DNA from: JBPYCR01 sp051846935
Lineage (GTDB): Bacteria > Bacillota > Bacilli > Bacillales > Amphibacillaceae
NCBI RefSeq assembly: GCF_051846935.1
Contig: NZ_JBPYCS010000010.1
Coordinates: forward strand, 1-64,000
Length of the DNA stretch: 64,000 nt
Reading direction: 5' to 3'
The notes beneath the pieces are model-generated. The model worked only from the letters and a program-made list of their open reading frames with translations. It had not been told where the DNA came from and searched no databases. Positions within the stretch are counted from its first letter, which is position 1. The number at the start of each line of letters is the position of its first letter. Positions 1 through 7,792 of the stretch are shown piece after piece. A program made the position numbers and the translations under genes.

Positions 1-285
1 AAAACACAAGAAGTGGCTAATATTGAAGCTAAGTTTGCTTTTCAAAAGGGTAAGGATATCATCTACATTACTATGAAAAAATTAATTTCCCTTCCTGATT
101 TTCTAATTCAGCTTCATACGATTGTGAAGCCTTACTATGCAGATGAAGAAGGTAAAAATAATTCCAAACGAGAAGATGCATGTATTATTACTGAATTGGA
201 ACGTCATAATGTTAAGCGGCTTATAGATACAGCGTTGGATGAAAGAGATGAAAAGTCATTTTATAAATTGGTAAAGTTACTCTAA
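1..285 (+). CDS. IDEAL-domain protein, 5' end cut by the window
   Basis: The frame is open from base 1, so the gene begins outside the window; the GTG at 13 is an internal codon. The readable 94 residues align along their length with the C-terminal two thirds of the next gene (704-1147): both carry a KTQ motif, a basic-hydrophobic stretch, a K-L-x-x-x-P-x-F-L motif and a closing VKRLID-ALD-R-EK-F segment. That last segment is the signature of the IDEAL domain found in YpiB and YozD of Bacillus, whose biochemical role is poorly defined. A terminator follows 11 bases after the stop. Family assignment is fairly secure; function is not known. Confidence 0.7.
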   Translation, partial: KTQEVANIEAKFAFQKGKDIIYITMKKLISLPDFLIQLHTIVKPYYADEEGKNNSKREDACIITELERHNVKRLIDTALDERDEKSFYKLVKLL

Positions 286-296
286 AAAAATCAATC

Positions 297-324
297 ATTC
301 CCTACTTATGGGAATATTTTTTTT
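297..324 (+). terminator. Rho-independent terminator after the first IDEAL gene
   Basis: A six-base stem (ATTCCC pairing with GGGAAT) around a seven-base loop is followed by a run of eight T. It ends the transcript of the partial gene at 1-285. Confidence 0.75.
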
Positions 325-703
325 GGGGAATTTAGAAACAAACCCGTGTCGAGCTTGTACTGTTTTTCATCCAAGCTCCATTAAGCTGCAATTTTTATGA
401 AATGAATACAATGAATCGTTCGATTACGTACGATACGAACGTAAACTGTCAATATTTAACGTATAAGTGAGACAGTGCGGCTTCATAACGGATGTATGAG
501 TCATATAGCAGTTCAGCAAGAAATTTGCCGTTTCATTTTTGTTTTATACTATGTTAGTATAAAAACTAAATTAAGAATAGCTCGAAGGAAAGTAGCCGTT
601 TGAAGCGCGGTAAAATCGGGTAAACTAATGTTGAACCATTTGTAAACGCTTCGTTGTATTACTCTCAAAAAGGTATGCTTTTACGTAAAAAGGAGGTGAA
701 TGT
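325..703. other. Intergenic region upstream of the second IDEAL gene
   Basis: I see no gene here. The only clear structure is an AT-rich perfect inverted repeat at 542-564, with two 10-base arms (TTTTATACTA and TAGTATAAAA) around three bases. It could be an operator or promoter element for the gene at 704; no consensus promoter could be assigned with confidence. Confidence 0.4.
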
Positions 704-1147
704 GTGCAAGCGTTGGAAACACTTGAACCATATTATATTAAAACATACGATGAACATATTCATATTGTACTGGAAAAAGAGCACTTTACACTACGTATCG
801 ATAATGAAGAGTATAAATTTCATTCTGTCATAGCAGATGAAATTATTATTAATCGAAAGACACAGCAGATTGAAAATTTGGAAGATACGGTTGCATTTAA
901 AAAAGACGAAAAAGTGAAGTACTTTAAAATTGGGAAGCTTATTTACATTCCGAAGTTTCTAAACGAATTATCGTATATCGCAGAGCCATACTATATTTAT
1001 GAACATCAAGAATGTAATGAACAAATCGAGTCGGAAAGCGATCAGTTGTTGAAGAAGCTAGAAAAAGATAATGTGAAGCGATTAATTGATAAAGCATTAG
1101 ATGATCGTAATGAGAAGGAGTTTTATGCGTTATTAAAACTACTTTAA
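704..1147 (+). CDS. IDEAL-domain protein
   Basis: A 147-residue protein starting with GTG, preceded by AAAGGAGGTG at a good distance. The N-terminal 50 residues are rich in acidic and aromatic residues and have no recognised fold. The middle (about residues 70-90) repeats the K-L-x-x-x-P-x-F-L motif of the upstream paralogue, and the C-terminus (about 122-147) is the IDEAL domain (VKRLIDKALDDRNEKEF). The pair is clearly a tandem duplication. IDEAL domains occur in small cytosolic Bacillus proteins of unclear role; I infer no specific function. The gene has its own terminator at 1292. Confidence 0.75.
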   Translation: MQALETLEPYYIKTYDEHIHIVLEKEHFTLRIDNEEYKFHSVIADEIIINRKTQQIENLEDTVAFKKDEKVKYFKIGKLIYIPKFLNELSYIAEPYYIYEHQECNEQIESESDQLLKKLEKDNVKRLIDKALDDRNEKEFYALLKLL

Positions 1148-1291
1148 AAAACGAATGGATACCTGAGGAGGAACCTATATAAGACATACATAAAACAATT
1201 CAAATTGTATTGTTTGTATGATGAATTTGAAAATTATATCGTCAAGACGATTAAATATAGAAAATGCTAAAGATTCCAGTAAATATGAAAA

Positions 1292-1338
1292 AAGAAGTCA
1301 AGTCGTCTATCTTAGGATAAAACGTTTGGCTTCTTTTT
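1292..1338 (+). terminator. Terminator after the second IDEAL gene
   Basis: An arm AAGAAGTCAA near 1291 pairs, with one G-U, with TTGGCTTCTT at 1326-1335, followed by a T run. It lies about 145 bases after the stop of the IDEAL gene. Confidence 0.65.
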
Positions 1339-1413
1339 AAATGGCTCCTATTCGTTACTAGATGTAGAGACATTCATATGGTTCTTTGCAAATGACGTTG
1401 GTGATGTGTATTA

Positions 1414-1687
1414 AGTTCATGAATACGTAATCATGAAGTAGAGCGAAAACATGAAAGTTTGCGCTCTGGTTTCGCTGGCCCTCACTACAGCGAATAGGCT
1501 TTCCGCGGTTACTGTCTCAGCTTCTGTCGCTCCTCTATCCGAGGCGCTACAGTGATCTGCGCACGCGTACTATTTCTGCAGGAGTCCGTCGACTTTCGTT
1601 CCAGTCAGCTTAAAGAGGGCTAATATCACTATTGCACACACTTCAGTGCTGTTTCATTTGCATTGGAGTGCGTTTCTTTATGTTTTG
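1414..1687 (+). repeat. Intergenic repeat, type A, copy 1
   Basis: It matches two other places in the window (22323-22590 and 56976-57208) over its length, with shared blocks such as AACATGAAAG, CTACAGTGAT, CAGTCAGCTTAAAGAGG and CACACACTTC. The core (GCTTTCCGCGG through CAGGAGTC) is also shared with type B and, inverted, with types C and D. Copy 1 has a small hairpin AGAGCG/CGCTCT near its left end. I believe this core belongs to a class of intergenic repeats widespread in Bacillaceae, but that rests on memory rather than a search. Confidence 0.75.
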
Positions 1688-1845
1688 TATTGTATTTTGA
1701 TTCTACAGGTTTTTGATTCGATTTTTATCATTCGTGAAGTTTCTGTGCCCATAAGCAACTCGACAAGTGATTTCTCCCCTGGATATGGTTTTCGACCACT
1801 TTTATTCTACAGGGAAATTCACTTGTTTTCTATTAGAACATTAAA

Positions 1846-1873
1846 ATGACGTTCGTGAATTCACGAACGTCAT
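1846..1873. repeat. 28-base perfect palindrome centred on GAATTC
   Basis: The left arm ATGACGTTCGTGAA is the exact reverse complement of the right arm TTCACGAACGTCAT with no loop. There is no adjacent T run, so it does not look like a standard terminator, although it lies between two convergent units (IDEAL gene and pbpC). Confidence 0.75.
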
Positions 1874-2016
1874 ATATTGTACAACCATTCATACACGTTT
1901 TTTGATTTCATTCAGTCGCTACGTTTCTAAGTAGGGCGCGTGCGCTTTTTTACTAAGTGCCAGGCGAGGATGAAAGGCTCGATACGGAAAAGCAACGCGC
2001 TCGATTCACCAGTTAT

Positions 2017-4017
2017 CTACTTTATTTCCATTAACACATCGGTCACTCGTTCTGCGACGAACTTACTCGCGCCAACGTCTTTCACATCCTCCATCATCAT
2101 TGCGATTAAGATGTCTTGATCTTCTGTGGGGTACCCTATAAACCAGCCATTTTCTTTACCTTCTTCTTCACTTGTTGTTTTAAGCTCTGCTGTTCCTGTT
2201 TTTCCTGAAATTGGAAACTCTGCCTTTTGGGCAACCGTGGCTGTTCCGTCAGTAACTACTTTTCGGAGCAATTTTTGTATGCGCTCAGCGTGCGCTTCAT
2301 CCAGAACTTTTTTGTGCCAAATTTGTCCATCTGCATCGTCAAGCAGTAAAGTTGGTTTTAATAGATTTCCTTTATTTAAAAATGGTGTATAAGCTAGCGC
2401 CAAATGGAGTGAGCTGAATTCAATTTGCCCTTGGCCATAGCTTGTATTAGCAAGCAATACTTCGTCATCTATACTTCCACTTGTTGAAATAGTAGAAGCT
2501 GTAAACGGATATTCGAAAGGCAATTGTTCACTGAGGCCAAATTGCTTTAACCCGTTTACGTAAGCTGTACTTCCCATTTTTACTGCCTGCATGGCAAAGT
2601 AAATATTGTCAGAGCGAACCATAGCACTTTCCAGATCGACGGGATAATCGGTGCCAGATACACGTTTTACTTTATAGTCTCCCCAGCCTTTGTTTCCCCA
2701 AGTCAACCCTTTAATTGCTAATCCTTCCTCTGGATCTAAAGAGCCATCCTGTAGACCGATGGCGGCTGATATTGGTTTTATTACGGAACCGGGCGCATAT
2801 GTAGCTGAGAAACGATTAATTAATGGTTTTTGCGCATCGTTCTCCAGTTTATTCCACAATTCGGAACTTGCATCATACACAATTTCATTCGGATCAAAGG
2901 CAGGGCTGCTAACGAGTGCTAATGTTTCTCCTGTTTTAGGGTGAATGGCAGCCGCAGTACCGGCTAATTCATCATAAGCCGCAAATAATTTTTCTTGCGT
3001 AATTGTGTCAATCGTTAAGTAAATGTTTTCACCATCTTTAACTTCTTTTTCGGCTAAAACGATTTCTTCGTCTTCTTTCGTTACTGTAATCGTTGCACCT
3101 TTTTCTCCTCTTAAACGAGATTCAAACAGTTGTTCCAATCCTCGCTTTCCGATCATATCGTTTGCACCATATGTTTCTGTTTCTTGCTTTTCTAACTCTT
3201 CAGCAGTAATTGGACCAACATAGCCGACAAGGTGTGCGGCGGCTTTTCCAGAAGGATAGATCCGTCCAGTTACTTCTTTTCTGTCAATCGATGGAATATT
3301 CCATAGTGCATCAGAGGCTTTATCTTTAGGTAGCTTCTTTAATGGTACAAATAAATTCGGTTTTACCCAAGCGGCATTTAACGCTTCGTTAATTGTTTCA
3401 ATGGATAAATTTAATGCGGAAGCGATCTCCTTTTTTTCTTGTTCTTCATTAACAAATCGTTCTGGAACAATTCCAATTTCATAAACGATGTCGTTAATTG
3501 CTAAAGGCATGCGATTGCGATCTAGAATCTCGCCACGATTCGGCTTCGTTGTATTTAAGCTAATTTCTCCACCGTTTTTAATTTCTGGGAAAATGAATCC
3601 AGGATCCCACTGAATATACCATTCTTCTTCTTCTTCGCTTTCTTGCAATGTGAGCTGTGCATCATAAGTAAAGGAAATTGGGCCGGCAACGCTATCCATT
3701 TCAATGGAGAAGGGAATAGTTGCAGTACCTTCCTTCAAAGCTTCTTTTAAGTAGTCTTCTTTCAATTCGTTGTACGATAACTTTATATTTGTAATTTCCA
3801 GATCTTCATATATTTTCAAATAACGATCAATAACTTCTTCCGGTTTATATGTTTGTTTTGATTGTTCGGAGTGCATGTTGTACATCTTTTCAAATGCTTG
3901 TTCTTTCCAATGTGTAATGTAAACATCGAACCGCTCATTAGGTGTTGGTTCATTTTTTGAACAGCCAGCAATAGTTACAGTAAGGATGACTGCTATTAGA
4001 ATAAAGAACTTCTTCAT
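2017..4017 (-). CDS. pbpC: Class B penicillin-binding protein, MecA/PBP3-like lipoprotein
   Basis: A transpeptidase that cross-links peptidoglycan on the outer face of the membrane. The 666-residue length matches B. subtilis PbpC (PBP3). A signal peptide ends in the lipobox TIAGC with Cys19. Then comes an NTF2-like MecA N-terminal domain (about 25-140), a PBP dimer domain, and the transpeptidase domain with all three motifs: SVIK with nucleophile Ser411, SDN at 469-471 and KTGT at 606-609. Start is ATG after TAGGAGG. The NTF2 domain groups it with PBPs that often have low beta-lactam affinity (family knowledge, not shown here). It follows the LCP gene on the same strand 90 bases away and may share its transcript. 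Confidence 0.9.
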   Translation of the reverse strand: MKKFFILIAVILTVTIAGCSKNEPTPNERFDVYITHWKEQAFEKMYNMHSEQSKQTYKPEEVIDRYLKIYEDLEITNIKLSYNELKEDYLKEALKEGTATIPFSIEMDSVAGPISFTYDAQLTLQESEEEEEWYIQWDPGFIFPEIKNGGEISLNTTKPNRGEILDRNRMPLAINDIVYEIGIVPERFVNEEQEKKEIASALNLSIETINEALNAAWVKPNLFVPLKKLPKDKASDALWNIPSIDRKEVTGRIYPSGKAAAHLVGYVGPITAEELEKQETETYGANDMIGKRGLEQLFESRLRGEKGATITVTKEDEEIVLAEKEVKDGENIYLTIDTITQEKLFAAYDELAGTAAAIHPKTGETLALVSSPAFDPNEIVYDASSELWNKLENDAQKPLINRFSATYAPGSVIKPISAAIGLQDGSLDPEEGLAIKGLTWGNKGWGDYKVKRVSGTDYPVDLESAMVRSDNIYFAMQAVKMGSTAYVNGLKQFGLSEQLPFEYPFTASTISTSGSIDDEVLLANTSYGQGQIEFSSLHLALAYTPFLNKGNLLKPTLLLDDADGQIWHKKVLDEAHAERIQKLLRKVVTDGTATVAQKAEFPISGKTGTAELKTTSEEEGKENGWFIGYPTEDQDILIAMMMEDVKDVGASKFVAERVTDVLMEIK

Positions 4018-4107
4018 AAAAACCTCCTATTACAAAGTACAGCTTAGACATACGAACAAATTATATAGAGCGTATGAATTTTTTGCTTATTTTATATTAA
4101 TTGTATA

Positions 4108-5082
4108 TTAGTTTGCTTGCATATGCTGCTTTATTTCTGTTTCGACACGATCGAATTCTTCATGAGGAACGACGTAATACCAAACACCGTTTATCGTTTC
4201 ACCTGTTCCGTGCAATTCAATTTGCTTTGAATTGTTTCGAACCGATCGATAATTCGTAAATAAAGATTGCATGCGATTCATATTTAAGTCTGTTTTAACG
4301 TTTTCACCGACGATATCTAGAATGTTACCTACTTTACTAATGCTGGAAAAGCTCGCAGCATTATCAACAGCAGCAGCTACTACTTTTCGTTGGCGCTCGT
4401 TCCTACCTAAATCTCCACGCGGGTCCTTTTTTCTCATTCGAATGTAGTCAAGTGCTTCCGTACCATTCAAATGAATTTCACCCTCTGGGAATTGATGTCC
4501 GCCTTGTGAAAATGCTTGTTCGTTTTTAATAGTGACCCCATCAATTGCATCGATCCCTAATTTGAACCCTTCCATATTAACCTTTGAATAGAAATGGACA
4601 GGTATTTGAAAGTTCTCTTCTACTGTTTGTACAGACAGCTCGACGCCGCCAAACGCATATGCGTGGTTTATTTTATCCTTTCCATGTCCTGGAATTTCAA
4701 CGTATGTATCTCGTGGTATGCTGAGCATAAGCATTGCATCTGTTTTAGGATTAAGAGACATTAAAATCATCGTATCTGAACGCCCTTTATCTCCATCTCT
4801 TTCATCAACTCCGAGTAATAATAAGTTGACAGATGCGTTGTTTTTAAAAAGAGACTCCACTTCCTTTTGGCGTTTTGGATCTGCTTCCCGATCTAAAGGA
4901 TCATGCATTTCGGAAACTGTATCCCCAATTTTATCGTATATATAATATAAAAAGCCTCCGACAAGCAAAAGAAATACGACAATGATTCCGCCAATCCATA
5001 AAGGCCATTTCCTTTTTTGCTGTTTTTGCTTCTTTTTTACTCTTGACTCCACTTGAATTCTCCTCTTTTCGTATGGTGCCAT
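4108..5082 (-). CDS. LytR-CpsA-Psr (LCP) family cell-wall polymer ligase
   Basis: The family transfers teichoic acid or similar polymers from undecaprenyl carriers to peptidoglycan on the outer face of the membrane. A basic cytosolic tail (about 1-25) precedes one membrane helix (27-48). The LCP domain (about 85-300) shows the LLLGVDERDG-DKGRSDTM motif, SIPRDT, KINHAYAFGG and a late RKKDPRGDLGRNERQR stretch, which hold the acidic and arginine residues that bind the lipid pyrophosphate. The position close to yvyE and degSU recalls TagV of B. subtilis, but TagU or LytR are equally possible, so no symbol is given. It is divergent from sinR. Confidence 0.88.
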   Translation of the reverse strand: MAPYEKRRIQVESRVKKKQKQQKRKWPLWIGGIIVVFLLLVGGFLYYIYDKIGDTVSEMHDPLDREADPKRQKEVESLFKNNASVNLLLLGVDERDGDKGRSDTMILMSLNPKTDAMLMLSIPRDTYVEIPGHGKDKINHAYAFGGVELSVQTVEENFQIPVHFYSKVNMEGFKLGIDAIDGVTIKNEQAFSQGGHQFPEGEIHLNGTEALDYIRMRKKDPRGDLGRNERQRKVVAAAVDNAASFSSISKVGNILDIVGENVKTDLNMNRMQSLFTNYRSVRNNSKQIELHGTGETINGVWYYVVPHEEFDRVETEIKQHMQAN

Positions 5083-5289
5083 CGCATTTAAAGTAATTGA
5101 TCGTAGATGGTCAATCCAGCTACATATAAGTATATAAAAGATTCAATTATTTTGAAACAGTTATTTCCTGGACGACAGCTTGTTTTCTAATAAAAAGAGA
5201 AATTTCATAGTGCGCCCAAAAATGAATGTGTCAATTCTTATTTTAAAGATTTTGGGGAACGAATATGTATAGAACGATATATATTCATA

Positions 5290-5298
5290 TGATATAAT
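5290..5298 (+). promoter_or_regulatory. Extended -10 promoter of sinR
   Basis: TG-A-TATAAT forms an extended -10 hexamer 26 bases before the TTG start of sinR. No good -35 hexamer is visible 17 bases upstream, which is usual for extended -10 promoters. Confidence 0.5.
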
Positions 5299-5323
5299 TC
5301 AATTTGAAAGAAGGTGTATGGAC

Positions 5324-5656
5324 TTGATTGGTGAAAAGATAAAGCAATTACGAAAGAATCAAAAAATGTCTATTTCAGAACTAGCCGAAAAAGCAGGCGT
5401 AGCAAAGTCGTATTTAAGTTCCATTGAGAGAAATCTTCAATCGAATCCATCGATTCAATTCATGGAAAAAATTAGTGACGTACTAGGTATAACAGTAAAT
5501 GAGCTAATACGTGATGAAGAAGAAGTGCAGGCAGAGGAACGATTGGATAAGGAGTGGCTTGACCTTGTTCATGAAGCAATGCATTCAGGTGTAACGAAGG
5601 ATCAATTCAAGGAATATTTAGAGTTTAATCGATGGAAAAATAGACAGGACAATTAA
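5324..5656 (+). CDS. sinR: SinR-like transcriptional regulator of biofilm/motility genes
   Basis: A 110-residue XRE-type DNA-binding protein. Residues 1-65 form the helix-turn-helix domain, with the SinR-typical run ELAEKAGVAKSYLSSIERN. The C-terminal half has the LD-EW-LV-AM-SGV-K-QF motif of the SinR dimerisation domain, to which SinI binds in B. subtilis. The TTG start is chosen over the ATG six bases upstream because AAGGTG is then seven bases away and the N-terminus becomes MIGEKIKQ, as in B. subtilis SinR. No sinI gene is visible next to it; the 50-codon gene at 5951 does not resemble SinI. Confidence 0.85.
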   Translation: MIGEKIKQLRKNQKMSISELAEKAGVAKSYLSSIERNLQSNPSIQFMEKISDVLGITVNELIRDEEEVQAEERLDKEWLDLVHEAMHSGVTKDQFKEYLEFNRWKNRQDN

Positions 5657-5803
5657 TCGTTCGATCTCGCTTCGATACGACTAAGGTCTATTTGTTTGCT
5701 TGTATAGAACAAATTGGATTTACGAAAAGAACGAAATTTTCCTTTTTAACATATAGTAATTTAGACAGTAATTATGGCTTTCTGCTGCCACTGTGAAATA
5801 AAT

Positions 5804-5839
5804 CCAATTGAATAATGACGTTTTAAATAATTCAATTGG
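5804..5839. promoter_or_regulatory. Perfect 10-base inverted repeat upstream of a small gene
   Basis: Arms CCAATTGAAT and ATTCAATTGG flank a 16-base AT-rich spacer. There is no T run, so an operator for the small gene at 5951 is more likely than a terminator. Confidence 0.4.
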
Positions 5840-5950
5840 TGAATATATTTAATGAAAGTAGATGACAATTACATTAATTTCCTTTATTATAGAGTGAGTT
5901 AATTTAGATTGTATTTATGCTAGGTTTGAGAATGAAAGGCGGATGCTTTA

Positions 5951-6103
5951 ATGAAAGAACAAGAAAAGCTAACAAATATGCTGCGAAAGCTCATTAAAGA
6001 TACGGAAGCATGTAAAATTAAAACCTCGGATGAAATGATCAGAGCACTTATTAATGAGCTGAATACGGATTATGCAGTTGCAACGAGGTCAATAGCAAAT
6101 TAA
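5951..6103 (+). CDS. Small protein of unknown function, 50 residues
   Basis: I do not recognise this protein. The ATG is preceded by AAAGGCGG at a suitable distance. The product (MKEQEKLTNMLRKLIK...) is highly charged and predicted helical, with Lys/Glu-rich N-terminal half and no membrane segment or cysteine cluster apart from a single Cys. It sits alone between sinR and nagB. It is not SinI-like. Ribosome site and helix-friendly composition support a real gene, but homologues were not checked. Confidence 0.5.
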   Translation: MKEQEKLTNMLRKLIKDTEACKIKTSDEMIRALINELNTDYAVATRSIAN

Positions 6104-6178
6104 AACGGCAGTGCCTTAGGATGGTTACTGAACAGCAATAGATACTTATCCACTATATTAAACAAATAAGGGGCGTGC

Positions 6179-6910
6179 ATGATGAAACTAATAAAAGCAG
6201 TAGACTATACAGACATGAGTAATCTAGCGTGTGATCTAATCGTTCAAAAATTAAAGGATTTAGCTGAGCCTGTACTCGGTTTGGCAACTGGATCTACACC
6301 AGAAGGCTTATATGAATGTTTAATTAAAAAAAATAAACAAGGTGAAATTACATTTGAAAATACTACATCCTTTAACTTGGATGAATATATTGGATTAGCG
6401 GACGATAATCCAAATAGTTATCATTACTTCATGAATGAAAAATTGTTTGACCACGTAAATATTGCCAAGGAACGTGCGCATGTCCCAAGCGGTGTTGCTA
6501 AAGACTTTACCGAAGAATGTGAGCAATATGAAAAAATGATTACAGAAGCAGGTGGCATCGATGTTCAGTTGCTTGGCTTAGGAGTCAATGGGCATATCGG
6601 ATTTAATGAGCCGGGTACATCATTTTCAAGTCGCACGCATGTAGTGGAGCTTGATGAATCAACAAGGAATGCGAATGCGCACTTTTTTGCTTCTGGCTGG
6701 GAAGTTCCTTCTCAAGCGATTTCAATGGGAATTGAAACAATTATGGAAAGTAAAGAAATAATCTTGTTAGCTTCAGGCGAGAAAAAGGCAGAAGCGATTG
6801 CGAGATTGCTAAACGGAGAAGTTTCAGAAGCATTTCCAGCGTCAGTTCTGCATAACCATGCTAACGTCACAATCATTGCGGATGAAGCGGCTCGCTCGAA
6901 ACTTAAGTAA
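6179..6910 (+). CDS. nagB: Glucosamine-6-phosphate deaminase
   Basis: Converts glucosamine-6-phosphate to fructose-6-phosphate and ammonia, feeding amino-sugar carbon into glycolysis in the cytosol. The 243-residue length fits the short Bacillus enzymes. Visible signatures are GLATGSTPEGLY near the N-terminus (phosphate binding), SFNLDEY (catalytic Asp region) and LGLGVNGHIGFNEPG (active-site His region). AAGGGG lies five bases before the first ATG; a second ATG follows directly. No nagA or nagR is adjacent and no NagR-type operator was recognised, so it is likely transcribed alone, ending at the bidirectional terminator shared with yvyE. Confidence 0.95.
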   Translation: MMKLIKAVDYTDMSNLACDLIVQKLKDLAEPVLGLATGSTPEGLYECLIKKNKQGEITFENTTSFNLDEYIGLADDNPNSYHYFMNEKLFDHVNIAKERAHVPSGVAKDFTEECEQYEKMITEAGGIDVQLLGLGVNGHIGFNEPGTSFSSRTHVVELDESTRNANAHFFASGWEVPSQAISMGIETIMESKEIILLASGEKKAEAIARLLNGEVSEAFPASVLHNHANVTIIADEAARSKLK

Positions 6911-6922
6911 TAAATGAATACC

Positions 6923-6970
6923 AACCATGGTAATACACTTAGAAAAAGGGCTATTATCATGGTTGTTTTT
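6923..6970. terminator. Bidirectional terminator between nagB and yvyE
   Basis: AACCATGGTAATA pairs with TATTATCATGGTT (one G-U) and is followed by TTTTTATT. The genes converge on it. Confidence 0.7.
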
Positions 6971-6982
6971 ATTCTTACATGT

Positions 6983-7621
6983 TTACGAGGAAATTTCCTG
7001 CTCAGCGTATTGTGCCGTAGTCTTTGAAATTTCTGCTTGGTTTCCAGTTAGTTCGATAATCCATTTAATAAAGGGATCCACTTGATCCAATTGAACAAAA
7101 ACGTTAAAAGTAACTTGTTCTAGATAATTTATAGAATCTAACATATGATCCGAATTACGTAGTTCGTTTTCAATTTTCCCGAGTAAAGGATAAGCTACTA
7201 CAATCGAAATTCCTTGCATTAATTTTCTGGAAACAATGCCAGTAGCTTTGATCGCTTTGGATGCCGTACTTCCATAGGCGCGTATTAAACCACCGGCTCC
7301 AAGCTTTACACCTCCAAAATATCTCGTTACAACGATTGCAGTATCTTTTAGTTGCTGCTTCTTAATTACTTCTAATATAGGTACACCTGCCGTTCCACTA
7401 GGCTCACCGTCATCATTGGCCTTTTGAATATTGTCGTGTTCGCCAATCATATAAGCAGAGCAATTATGCGTTGCATCGTAGTGTTTTTTCTTTATTTCTT
7501 GAATGAATATTTGCGCTTCTGCCTCTGTTTCCACTCGTTTAACATAGCCGATGAATCGTGACTTTTGAATAATTTGTTCCTCAAATCCGTATGCATTTAC
7601 TGTATAATAGTGTTGTAGCAT
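6983..7621 (-). CDS. yvyE: YigZ/YvyE family protein (IMPACT-type fold)
   Basis: A 212-residue cytosolic protein of the UPF0029/IMPACT family. The N-terminal domain (1-120) has the family motifs KSRFIGYV, THNCSAYMIG, DDGEPSGTAG and VTRYFGGVKLGAGGLIRAY. The C-terminal 70 residues form the small second YigZ domain. The role is not settled; eukaryotic IMPACT regulates translation through Gcn2, and bacterial members have no agreed substrate. Start ATG follows TTAGGAGG. It is convergent with nagB and divergent from degS, the same place it holds in B. subtilis. Confidence 0.92.
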   Translation of the reverse strand: MLQHYYTVNAYGFEEQIIQKSRFIGYVKRVETEAEAQIFIQEIKKKHYDATHNCSAYMIGEHDNIQKANDDGEPSGTAGVPILEVIKKQQLKDTAIVVTRYFGGVKLGAGGLIRAYGSTASKAIKATGIVSRKLMQGISIVVAYPLLGKIENELRNSDHMLDSINYLEQVTFNVFVQLDQVDPFIKWIIELTGNQAEISKTTAQYAEQEISS

Positions 7622-7792
7622 TGAGTGTGCCTCCTAAATAAAAAGAGTCTATCTTTGGTTTACAATACATTAAAACAGGGAATTTAAATTTTTTAGTACA
7701 ATTAATGATAGATGAACAACGAGCAATTTATTTGGAAACCCCTGAAAAAGCAATCTCTTTTCGTATAGTATACCATAGGTTGGTGAAGGCTT

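Larger units (their letters stand above)
1148..2016. other. 869-bp gene-free region with a repeat and a palindrome
   Basis: It holds the terminator at 1292-1338, a type A intergenic repeat at 1414-1687 and a 28-base perfect palindrome at 1846-1873. Short open frames inside it fall within the repeat, lack ribosome sites and are not accepted as genes. Confidence 0.6.

Noticed and set aside
1646..1849. 67-codon open frame
   Set aside because: It overlaps a type A repeat and its flank and has no ribosome site or family resemblance.
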